From JBAZYZ01 sp964361185 (lineage in GTDB: Bacteria; Patescibacteriota; Minisyncoccia; Phycocordibacterales; VMEP01), in the NCBI GenBank assembly GCA_964361185.1, contig CAYHZS010000049.1, forward strand, positions 1 through 5,411: DNA of 5,411 nt, given 5' to 3'. The notes under the pieces are model-generated. The model ran no database searches. It was not told where the DNA came from and saw nothing but the letters and a program-made list of their open reading frames with translations. Of this stretch, positions 1-4,351 are shown in pieces (the first letter of the stretch is position 1; the number at the start of each line of letters is the position of its first letter). A program made the translations under genes and the position numbers.

Positions 1-55
1 GTCTTGAAAACCGGCATACCGCAAGGTATCGTGAGTTCGAATCTCACCCCATCCG
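1..55 (+). tRNA. tRNA-Ser(TGA), 3' part, 5' end outside window
   Basis: The window opens inside the anticodon arm. Positions 1-2 (GT) end the 5' anticodon strand, 3-9 is the loop CTTGAAA with anticodon TGA at 5-7, and 10-14 is the 3' strand ACCGG. A long variable arm follows (ATACC 16-20, loop GCAA, GGTAT 25-29), which is the class II feature typical of tRNA-Ser. The T arm is GTGAG (31-35), loop TTCGAAT, CTCAC (43-47). The 3' acceptor strand is 48-54 with discriminator G55. The next bases are CCT, so CCA is not encoded and must be added by a CCA-adding enzyme. It reads codon TCA. The D arm and 5' acceptor strand lie outside the window. Confidence 0.93.
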
Positions 56-118
56 CCTTCGCCTCGCAGTAGCTCGGCTTCGGCGGGATGAAGTCCGATG
101 AAGAAGAGCGAAGGCGGG
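52..118. repeat. Nested inverted repeat joined to the tRNA-Ser 3' end
   Basis: An outer perfect 10-bp inverted repeat, CCGCCTTCGC at 53-62 and GCGAAGGCGG at 108-117, can be extended by a T52-G118 wobble. Inside it, TCGGCTTC (74-81) pairs with GAAGTCCGA (90-98) as an 8-bp stem with one bulged T (94) and an 8-nt loop. The left outer arm begins within the tRNA-Ser acceptor strand (52-55), so mature tRNA folding and this hairpin compete for those bases. No T-run follows the hairpin, so it does not look like a standard intrinsic terminator. It lies between tRNA-Ser and the GIY-YIG gene and may be a trailer RNA, a processing signal or a repeat element. Its function is unknown. Confidence 0.7.
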
Positions 119-132
119 AAGATAGATAAAGT

Positions 133-366
133 ATGTATTTCGTTTATAGCTTAAAATGTAAGGACGGTTTTTATGTTGGTTGTACCAATAACATTTGGGA
201 CAGATTAGACAGACACCAAAAAGGTAATGTCTCTGCAACATCAAAGCGTTTACCTGTAGTATTAGAGTTTTATTTTGTCATCGACGACAAACACAAAGCT
301 TTCAGTTTTGAAAAGTACTTAAAATCGGGTTCTGGCAGAGCGTTTGTAAATAAACATTTGGCCTAG
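133..366 (+). CDS. Small GIY-YIG nuclease-domain protein
   Basis: A 77-residue protein that is essentially one GIY-YIG domain of the single-domain UPF0213/YhbQ-like kind. The N-terminal strand FVYSLK (residues 3-8) stands where GIY is expected, and YVG (14-16) is the YIG half. R24 in WDRLDRH matches the conserved arginine of the helix, and E60 in FEKYLKSGSGRAF matches the metal-binding glutamate, so the active site looks complete. The family cuts or nicks DNA, but the substrate of these short stand-alone versions is not established. The ATG at 133 is fixed by an in-frame TAA at 127-129. The only Shine-Dalgarno-like bases (GGGAAG, 116-121) are rather far away. It follows tRNA-Ser and a large inverted repeat and precedes ruvX by 13 nt. 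The link with the inverted repeat could mean a mobile origin, which is inference. Confidence 0.85.
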   Translation: MYFVYSLKCKDGFYVGCTNNIWDRLDRHQKGNVSATSKRLPVVLEFYFVIDDKHKAFSFEKYLKSGSGRAFVNKHLA

Positions 367-379
367 AACATTAATTCTT

Positions 380-781
380 ATGGCAAAAATATTAGGTATT
401 GATTACGGGACGAAACGCATAGGAGTGGCGCTATCGGACGAAGGCGGCAAAATAGCGTTCCCTTTTTTGGTCGTGGTGAACGATAAAAATGCCCTGTTTG
501 CCCTAAGTAGTTTATGTAAGGAGGAAAAAGTAGGGAGAATAGTTATTGGGGAGTCTTTAAACGGAGAGGGTGAAGAAAATCAAATGATGGCAGGAGCTCG
601 CTTGTTTGCGGAAACTCTCTCAAAAGAAACTAACTTGCCGGTTTCTTTTGAACAGGAATTTTTGACCAGCGTGGAGGCCCATCGTTCGTCTTTCATTGAG
701 CAGGGGAAAAAGGGGAAACAGGGAGTGGATTCGAGCGCCGCGGCGCTTATTTTACAGAGGTATTTAGATAAGAATTCGTAA
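380..781 (+). CDS. ruvX: RuvX/YqgF family RNase H-fold nuclease (putative pre-16S rRNA nuclease / Holliday junction resolvase)
   Basis: A protein of 133 residues, close to the usual length of about 140. The N-terminal motif GIDYGTKRIGVALSD (6-20) carries the first catalytic aspartate D8. IVIGESLNGEG (54-64) matches the VVGLPLN-type strand. LTSVEAHR (95-102) matches the LTTVEA motif with the acidic E93 just before it. VDSSAAALILQ (116-126) brings the C-terminal catalytic D117. The usual DERLT motif reads QEFLT here, so its first Asp and its Arg are replaced. Family members are reported to mature the 5' end of 16S rRNA and have also been proposed to resolve Holliday junctions; sequence alone cannot decide between these. 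The protein should be cytoplasmic. The ATG at 380 has no Shine-Dalgarno sequence and sits 13 nt after the GIY-YIG gene, so the two are probably co-transcribed. Confidence 0.92.
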   Translation: MAKILGIDYGTKRIGVALSDEGGKIAFPFLVVVNDKNALFALSSLCKEEKVGRIVIGESLNGEGEENQMMAGARLFAETLSKETNLPVSFEQEFLTSVEAHRSSFIEQGKKGKQGVDSSAAALILQRYLDKNS

Positions 782-880
782 AACTTATAACATGTAACTT
801 GTAACATTAAATACAAGATTTTACACAAACTCGATACTTTTTAATTATAATTAAGTTTTAAGTTATAAGCTTTAAGTTAT
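780..880. repeat. AT-rich spacer with inverted and direct repeats upstream of the tRNA-binding gene
   Basis: The spacer between ruvX and the next gene is low in complexity. Its left end reads AAAACTTATAAC (780-791) followed by ATGTAAC and TTGTAAC. Its right end holds a direct repeat, TTTAAGTTAT at 857-866 and again at 871-880, the second copy touching the ATG at 881. The left arm AAACTTATAAC (781-791) is complementary to GTTATAAGCTT (862-872) with one mismatch. The words resemble those in the spacer after the next gene. It may be a degenerate repeat, or an operator over the start; nothing decides this. Confidence 0.55.
820..851 (+). promoter_or_regulatory. Possible sigma-70-type promoter for the tRNA-binding gene
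   Basis: A perfect -10 hexamer TATAAT lies at 846-851. The best -35 candidate is TTTACA (820-825, five of six consensus bases), but the 20-nt spacing is longer than the usual 16-18. Transcription would begin near 858, giving a leader of about 23 nt that covers the TTTAAGTTAT direct repeats. In such AT-rich DNA a TATAAT can occur by chance, so this is tentative. Confidence 0.35.
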
Positions 881-1210
881 ATGGCCATGACCATAGATGA
901 TTTCAAAAAGTGCGACATTAGAATTGGCACAATACTATCGGCTGAAAAAGTGCCGGATGCCGACAGGCTGGTTAAACTATCGGTTGATTTGGGAGAAGGC
1001 GCACCGCGCCAGATTATTTCCGGCATAGCGGAGTTTTTCCCCGAAGTCTCTGTATTAGTGGGCAGGCAAGTGCCAGTACTTGCTAACCTTGCCCCGCGCG
1101 TTATTCGCGGCCTTGAATCGAACGGTATGGTTCTCTACGTTGTTGGAGATAAGTTTTTGACAACGCTTTCCCCAGGGGAAGTTGTTTCGAACGGCACCTC
1201 TGTTCAGTAG
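881..1210 (+). CDS. tRNA-binding OB-fold domain protein (EMAPII / MetRS C-terminal / CsaA-like)
   Basis: A 109-residue protein made of one tRNA-binding OB-fold of the EMAPII/Arc1p/MetRS-C family. The start, DFKKCDIRIGTILSAEKVPD (7-26), is the typical first strands. DADRLVKLSVDLGE (26-39) and RQIISGIAEFF (43-53) match the family core. NLAPRVIRGLESNGMVL (69-85) matches the NLKPRKLRGVESQGMIL-type signature. The domain binds tRNA without sequence specificity, either as the C-terminal dimerisation domain of methionyl-tRNA synthetase, as a free subunit, or as CsaA, a chaperone-like protein. With no MetRS catalytic domain here, it could act in trans on a separately encoded MetRS. ATG 881 and ATG 887 are both possible starts, differing by two residues; neither has a Shine-Dalgarno sequence. 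It is flanked on both sides by repeat-bearing spacers and is probably its own transcription unit. Confidence 0.88.
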   Translation: MAMTIDDFKKCDIRIGTILSAEKVPDADRLVKLSVDLGEGAPRQIISGIAEFFPEVSVLVGRQVPVLANLAPRVIRGLESNGMVLYVVGDKFLTTLSPGEVVSNGTSVQ

Positions 1211-1295
1211 TAAAACCTATAATCTATAACGTAAAACCTTATAGAAACTGATTGATTGACCGTAGGTTAAGCGTATCAAAGTTATAAGTTTTGCG
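1210..1295. repeat. Spacer hairpin and short repeats between the tRNA-binding gene and pilM
   Basis: A 9-bp direct repeat GTAAAACCT occurs at 1210-1218 and 1231-1239. CGTAAAACCTTATA (1230-1243) can pair with TATAAGTTTTGCG (1283-1295) in a stem of about 13 pairs with one wobble and one bulged C; the loop is about 39 nt and includes ATTGATTG. The right arm contains AAGTTATAAG (1279-1288), identical to 860-869 in the spacer before the gene, and GTTATAAGTTTT (1281-1292), the exact complement of 780-791. No T-run follows, so this is not a classic terminator. Confidence 0.5.
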
Positions 1296-1324
1296 TTCTA
1301 AGTTTCAGGATTATGCCGTATAAT
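1296..1324 (+). promoter_or_regulatory. Promoter of the pilMNO cluster, giving a near-leaderless transcript
   Basis: A perfect TATAAT -10 hexamer lies at 1319-1324. The -35 region with 17-nt spacing is TTCTAA (1296-1301), which is poor. Transcription would start about 7 nt after the -10, near 1331-1332, only 3-4 nt before the ATG at 1335. There is no Shine-Dalgarno sequence, which fits translation of a leaderless or near-leaderless mRNA. Confidence 0.55.
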
Positions 1325-1334
1325 ATAGTCACTA

Positions 1335-2414
1335 ATGTCGAAACTATTTTCGAAATTTTTTCCGACGCCTAAATTTCTGAAAATGCCGGCTGTTGGGCTT
1401 GATATTTCCGACCAGTCTATTCATTTTGTCGAGCTTTTGCCACGCGGAGGGGGCCACATTCTCGGCCGTTTCGGAGAGAGGAATATCCCCATGGGTATTA
1501 TGGATACGGGGAAAATAAAAGATATTGACGGGCTCAAAAAAATACTTGCGTCTTTAAACAGCGAGCACAAGCTCAATTTCGTCAATGTTTCTCTGCCGGA
1601 AGAGCAGGCCTATCTCGTACGCATGGCCCTGCCATATGTCAGCAAAAAAGACCTGCGCGGAAGCATCGAGGTCCAGCTAGAAGAATACATACCTCTCCGC
1701 GCGGAAGAGGCCGTTTTCGATTATGAGATTATATCTGAAGACGAGCGCGGGTATGATTTGGAAATCTCGGCTCTCCCTCTCGTCGTGGCTCAGAGTTATT
1801 TCAACCTCTTTGACGGCACCGGCCTTACTCCTTTGATTTTTGAAATGGAAGCTCAAGCTATAGCCCGGGCGGTAATACCTCAAGGGGATAAAAACACGCA
1901 CATGGTGGTTGACTTCGGAGAAACCCGCACGGGCCTCTCGGTTGTCTCCGACGGGGTAGTGATGTTTACTTCTACGCTTGATATCGGAGGGCACACGCTG
2001 GATGATGCCATCAAAAAGACTTTTAAGGTGACCTCAGAGGAAGCAGAGAAGATGAAGAAAGAATATGGCTTAGTAAAAAACTCTGGTAATAAAGAATTTT
2101 TCTTCACTCTCATACACCCAATTTCCATTTTGAAGGATGAACTGAACAAGCATTTCGTGTATTGGCATACCCATCCGGAACCAGGAGAAAAGGAAAGAAA
2201 GAAAATTGACAGTATTATTTTGTGCGGTGGCGACTCAAACCTGCTTGGTTTCTCCGACTACCTATCAGCTAATTTGAAGGTTCCCGTATCGGTGGCGAAT
2301 GTTTGGGTTAACGTAAATTCTTTTGAAGCATACGTTCCCGAGATCTCGCTGAAAAATTCCCTTCGCTACGCGACAGCCATAGGGCTGGTTCTCGGAAATT
2401 TATATCCGCAATGA
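1335..2414 (+). CDS. pilM: Type IV pilus assembly protein PilM
   Basis: A 359-residue cytoplasmic protein of the actin/FtsA-like fold that binds the N-terminal tail of PilN and forms the inner-membrane platform of the type IV pilus. VGLDISDQSIHFVEL (20-34) is the first nucleotide-binding loop, equivalent to the IGIDIGSSSIK motif. VQLEEYIPLRAEEAVFDYEI lies near residues 113-132, a stretch typical of PilM. MVVDFGETRTG (190-200) is the second phosphate loop, followed by LDIGGHTLDDAI (215-226). CGGDSNLLGF (297-306) is the adenosine-site glycine motif. Length is normal for the family. The ATG at 1335 is preferred over M17 because the MSKLFSKFF amphipathic start is kept and the promoter lies just upstream. 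An upstream ATG at 1313 is out of frame. The stop overlaps the pilN start as ATGA (2411-2414), indicating translational coupling. Confidence 0.95.
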   Translation: MSKLFSKFFPTPKFLKMPAVGLDISDQSIHFVELLPRGGGHILGRFGERNIPMGIMDTGKIKDIDGLKKILASLNSEHKLNFVNVSLPEEQAYLVRMALPYVSKKDLRGSIEVQLEEYIPLRAEEAVFDYEIISEDERGYDLEISALPLVVAQSYFNLFDGTGLTPLIFEMEAQAIARAVIPQGDKNTHMVVDFGETRTGLSVVSDGVVMFTSTLDIGGHTLDDAIKKTFKVTSEEAEKMKKEYGLVKNSGNKEFFFTLIHPISILKDELNKHFVYWHTHPEPGEKERKKIDSIILCGGDSNLLGFSDYLSANLKVPVSVANVWVNVNSFEAYVPEISLKNSLRYATAIGLVLGNLYPQ

Positions 2415-2959
2415 TTAACTTGATTCCCACCCAAGAAAAGATTCGTTTGGCTAAAACGTATCAAGCCAGGTTTTTTATAATTTTCCTAACCCTCTCCGCG
2501 ATTGCGATTTTTATCGGAACGACGCTTCTTTTTTCCCCCTACCGCCAAGCCGAAGAGAAAACGACGGCTGTTAAAAAAGAACTTGAAATAGTCAAATCAC
2601 TCTCTTCGATCAAGGAGGACGGCAATCCCGAATTTTTAATGAAGGAAATTCAAAACAAAATCGGCGTATTGTCGTCAAAGAAATCACAAACAACACCTAG
2701 TCTAGCCATAAATAATATTTTGGAGAACCTTCCACAAGGCGTCCTTATCAGCGGTTTTTCCTACTCGAAAACCGGCAGTAATACGGAAAATATAGAAGTT
2801 CGCGGTGTGGCTGACAACAGAGAGACCTTCCTTGCTTTTGTAAGGAAACTAGAGAGTGAGGGAAGCTTCACAAAGGTTAATGTTCCAGTCTCCAACTTCT
2901 TGAGCGACACTAATTTGAATTTTTCCGTGCAGATTAGCGCCAAACAGACGCCAAAATGA
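2411..2959 (+). CDS. pilN: Type IV pilus inner-membrane protein PilN
   Basis: A 182-residue bitopic membrane protein. It opens with MINLIP, the conserved PilN INLLP tail that docks into the groove of PilM. A transmembrane helix covers about residues 21-41, with the positively charged R12, K15 and R20 on the cytoplasmic side. A charged, probably coiled-coil stretch (45-92) leads to a C-terminal alpha/beta domain (about 95-180). There, VLISGFSYSKTG, IEVRGVADNRETFLAFVRKL and FTKVNVPVSNF follow the PF05137 PilN pattern. PilN pairs with PilO through the coiled coil and the C-terminal domain. The gene begins inside the pilM stop codon and its own TGA overlaps the pilO ATG (2956-2959), so the three genes form one tightly coupled unit. 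There is no Shine-Dalgarno sequence; re-initiation is likely. Confidence 0.93.
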   Translation: MINLIPTQEKIRLAKTYQARFFIIFLTLSAIAIFIGTTLLFSPYRQAEEKTTAVKKELEIVKSLSSIKEDGNPEFLMKEIQNKIGVLSSKKSQTTPSLAINNILENLPQGVLISGFSYSKTGSNTENIEVRGVADNRETFLAFVRKLESEGSFTKVNVPVSNFLSDTNLNFSVQISAKQTPK

Positions 2960-3501
2960 CCACCACACGTAAAATATTGATAACACTTGGATTGCTTGCC
3001 CTGATTAATCTATCCGGTGTCGGAGCTTACGGGTATATTCTTTACAAAATTTTTCTTGAGCGCTCACGAACCGATGAAGCACTCCTAGCTCTTTCCACAG
3101 AGCTCAAACGTGAAGATAACCTGCGGCGCCTGGCGGATGCTGTCAAAAAGACGTCTGCAGAGCGCCAGAAAATTGACAGTTATTTTGTCGATGTAAAGGG
3201 GTCAGCTAGGTTTTTGGAAGAGCTCCAGTCATTTGGGAGGGGAGCGGGGGTGTCTATCCATCTGAACAATGTTGATGTAGAGGCGAAAAAGACTTTGCGC
3301 GTGGATTTTTCCGCGAACGGCAGTTTCGCGCAGCTGAATCGTTTGATTGAGCTTATGGAAGCGACCCCATATGTCATTGAAATAAAATCCGTCAATCTAA
3401 GCAAAGTGAATATTACGAAAGACAGTAAAAAAGAAAAAAGTCCGGCAAATTTATGGAGTGGCTCTTTTTCCATAAGACTTCTAAGCTTCGTTAACAAGTA
3501 A
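2956..3501 (+). CDS. pilO: Type IV pilus inner-membrane protein PilO
   Basis: A 181-residue bitopic membrane protein. A transmembrane helix covers about residues 7-33, after a short cytoplasmic start with R5 and K6. Residues 36-75 are highly charged and probably a coiled coil, matching that of PilN. The C-terminal part forms the ferredoxin-like domain of PilO: FLEELQSFGRGAGVSI (86-101), then LRVDFSANGSFAQLNRLIELME and YVIEIKSVNLSK, which is the family's strand-helix-strand pattern. It is assigned to PilO by these patterns and by position after pilN; identity with the classical proteins looks low. It should form a heterodimer with PilN in the membrane and align the pilus machine. The start codon overlaps the pilN stop as ATGA. 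Confidence 0.88.
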   Translation: MTTTRKILITLGLLALINLSGVGAYGYILYKIFLERSRTDEALLALSTELKREDNLRRLADAVKKTSAERQKIDSYFVDVKGSARFLEELQSFGRGAGVSIHLNNVDVEAKKTLRVDFSANGSFAQLNRLIELMEATPYVIEIKSVNLSKVNITKDSKKEKSPANLWSGSFSIRLLSFVNK

Positions 3502-3505
3502 TAAA

Positions 3506-3829
3506 ATGGACAAGCCAAATTTCTCGAACATAAGAGTGAGCGTGAAAAAATATTGGAAGAATGCTTTGCGCGCCATTGAACGTGACAAACTGAAAACAAT
3601 AATGTATCCCGACCGAGACTGGGAACACTTAATTGCCATATTCGTTGTGCTGGTGCTCATTTTTGCTTCAGCAAGCGCGTATTTATATTTCAGCATAAGT
3701 AACTCGTCGGTATCTCCAAAACAGGGAGTGGCGACGGGCGGAGCAGAGATAGAGAAGATAAACAAAATGGCGGAATCTATCAATAAAGCCGAGGAAACAT
3801 TTAATAAATTGATGTCAGACAGACAATAG
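3506..3829 (+). CDS. Small single-pass membrane protein of the pil cluster, family not recognised
   Basis: A 107-residue protein that I do not recognise. Residues 1-41 are basic (RVSVKKYWKNALRAIERDKLK at 10-30) and probably cytoplasmic. One strongly hydrophobic helix spans about 42-64. A short Ser/Gly-rich linker (65-79) leads to a charged helix at the C-terminus (80-105), which should lie outside by the positive-inside rule. There is no signal peptidase site or lipobox, so it is not a PilP-type lipoprotein, although it takes the place where pilP stands in diderm pil operons. It starts 4 nt after the pilO stop and is surely co-transcribed. A role as a pilus-platform partner is inference from position and topology. 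Confidence 0.75.
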   Translation: MDKPNFSNIRVSVKKYWKNALRAIERDKLKTIMYPDRDWEHLIAIFVVLVLIFASASAYLYFSISNSSVSPKQGVATGGAEIEKINKMAESINKAEETFNKLMSDRQ

Positions 3830-3833
3830 GGTT

Positions 3834-3855
3834 GGCTCCCACAGGGCCTTTATTT
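3834..3855 (+). terminator. Possible intrinsic terminator of the pil cluster
   Basis: Five nt after the last pil gene stop, GG-CT-CCC (3834-3840) can pair with GGGCC (3844-3848) around an ACA loop, with CT bulged. It is followed directly by TTTATTT (3849-3855). The stem is short and the T-run is broken, so termination may be partial. Position and orientation fit the end of the pilMNO unit. Confidence 0.4.
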
Positions 3856-3890
3856 GTCGTAAGTTATGTGTTATTTGTTAAATGTGATTT

Positions 3891-3962
3891 GCCCTCGTAG
3901 TTCAATGGATAGAACAGAGCTCTTCTAAGGCTTTGATGTGGGTTCGATTCCTGCCGAGGGCA
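3891..3962 (+). tRNA. tRNA-Arg(TCT)
   Basis: A complete cloverleaf. The acceptor GCCCTCG (3891-3897) pairs with CGAGGGC (3955-3961), discriminator A3962. The D arm is GTTC/GAAC (3900-3903, 3912-3915). The anticodon stem GAGCT/GGCTT (3917-3921, 3929-3933) holds loop CTTCTAA with anticodon TCT at 3924-3926, reading AGA. The T arm is GTGGG/CCTGC (3938-3942, 3950-3954) with loop TTCGATT. CCA is not encoded; the next bases are TAAAG. The anticodon and T stems each contain G-T pairs. The last acceptor base and the discriminator are also the first bases of a downstream hairpin. Confidence 0.96.
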
Positions 3963-4154
3963 TAAAGTTGCTAAGGATAGCAAGTTTATGAGCCGGAGCC
4001 CCGACGGGGGCAAGGCTAGGGCTGCGCAAAATTTCAGCAGAAATTTATGTGTGGCCTAAGTAAAATATGCGAGCACGCAAAATCGCGAGCCGGTGTCTAG
4101 ACAAATTTTTATGGCGACAAAAATTTAGTCGAAGGAGATTCCTGCCGTTGCCAT
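3946..4154. repeat. 11-bp direct repeats of the tRNA-Arg 3' end bracketing a structured insert
   Basis: GATTCCTGCCG occurs in the tRNA-Arg T arm/acceptor (3946-3956) and again at 4137-4147. Over 18 positions (3946-3963 against 4137-4154) 15 are identical, the second ending GCCAT against GGCAT. The copies are 191 bp apart and enclose the hairpin array. A repeated tRNA 3' end is the usual mark left by integration into a tRNA gene, but the insert has no integrase or any open reading frame of note. A chance or structural repeat is not excluded. Confidence 0.45.
3961..4130 (+). ncRNA. Chain of at least five hairpins; candidate structured RNA, family unknown
   Basis: H1 (3961-3990): CATAAA/TTTATG, one G-G mismatch, TTGCTA/TAGCAA, loop AGGA. 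H2 (3991-4017): AGCC/GGCT, internal loop, GCCCC/GGGGC, loop GACG. H3 (4017-4058): TAGG(G)CTGCGCA pairs with TGTGTGGCCTA, then AAATTTC/GAAATTT, loop AGCA; T4017 can pair in only one of H2 and H3. H4 (4068-4079): TGCG/CGCA, again with loop AGCA. H5 (4100-4130): GAC-AAATTTTT pairs with AAAAATTT-A-GTC, loop 8 nt. The word GAGCCGG precedes both the first half (3990-3996) and the last hairpin (4087-4093), and H3 and H5 share an AAATTT core with a bulged A on the 3' side. The G-T wobbles in H3 favour RNA on the + strand. It would be co-transcribed with tRNA-Arg. It does not match tmRNA, RNase P RNA, SRP RNA or 6S RNA as far as I can judge. Confidence 0.45.
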
Positions 4155-4198
4155 CACGGTCTGGTTGTTTGTACGTTTTGTGATATCTTGTAATTTAT

Positions 4199-4250
4199 GC
4201 ACGCTTAGCTGTTTTGGTAGGTACCATTTAGGGGTTTAGAATGTAGGACA
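4199..4250 (+). pseudogene. Degenerate tRNA-Val copy (5' part)
   Basis: GCACGCTTAGCT (4199-4210) is identical to the first 12 nt of the intact tRNA-Val (4275-4286), and after three changed bases TTGGTAG (4214-4220) also matches; 19 of 22 positions agree. Beyond 4220 only scattered likeness remains (GGGG near 4230 and GTAGG near 4244). There is no AGCGTGC partner for its own acceptor strand and no proper anticodon arm, so it cannot form a cloverleaf. The copy lies 76 nt upstream of the real gene, about one tRNA length, which fits a decayed tandem duplicate. The 3' boundary is a guess. Confidence 0.6.
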
Positions 4251-4274
4251 GATATTAGATAAAGAACGAAGTAA

Positions 4275-4347
4275 GCACGCTTAGCTCAGTTGGTAGAGCA
4301 TCCCGTTTACACCGGGGAGGTCGTAGGTTCAAGTCCTACAGCGTGCA
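4275..4347 (+). tRNA. tRNA-Val(TAC)
   Basis: A complete cloverleaf. The acceptor GCACGCT (4275-4281) pairs with AGCGTGC (4340-4346), discriminator A4347. The D arm is GCTC/GAGC (4284-4287, 4296-4299) with loop AGTTGGTA. The anticodon stem TCCCG/CGGGG (4301-4305, 4313-4317) holds loop TTTACAC with anticodon TAC at 4308-4310, reading GTA. The T arm is GTAGG/CCTAC (4323-4327, 4335-4339) with loop TTCAAGT. CCA is not encoded. The acylphosphatase ATG follows 4 nt after the tRNA end, so a joint transcript that must be cut is likely. Confidence 0.97.
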
Positions 4348-4351
4348 CAGT

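Noticed and set aside
580..828. Long open frames on the - strand inside ruvX, pilM, pilN, pilO and uppS
   Set aside because: They are antisense shadows of well-recognised + strand genes and show no family motifs.
1313..1337. Upstream ATG before pilM
   Set aside because: It is out of frame with pilM, lies in the promoter -10 region, and opens no product of note.
3963..4150. tmRNA, RNase P RNA, SRP RNA or 6S RNA in the tRNA-Arg/tRNA-Val gap
   Set aside because: None of their core signatures is visible: no tag reading frame or tRNA-like end, no RNase P conserved core, no GNAR-type SRP tip.
4148..4198. Possible promoter for the tRNA-Val region
   Set aside because: TTGTAC (4169-4174) and TAATTT (4191-4196) are weak matches and cannot be told from AT-rich background.
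4343..4351. GTG start that would lengthen acylphosphatase by three residues
   Set aside because: It lies in the 3' acceptor strand of tRNA-Val; ATG 4352 just after the tRNA gives a normal family start.
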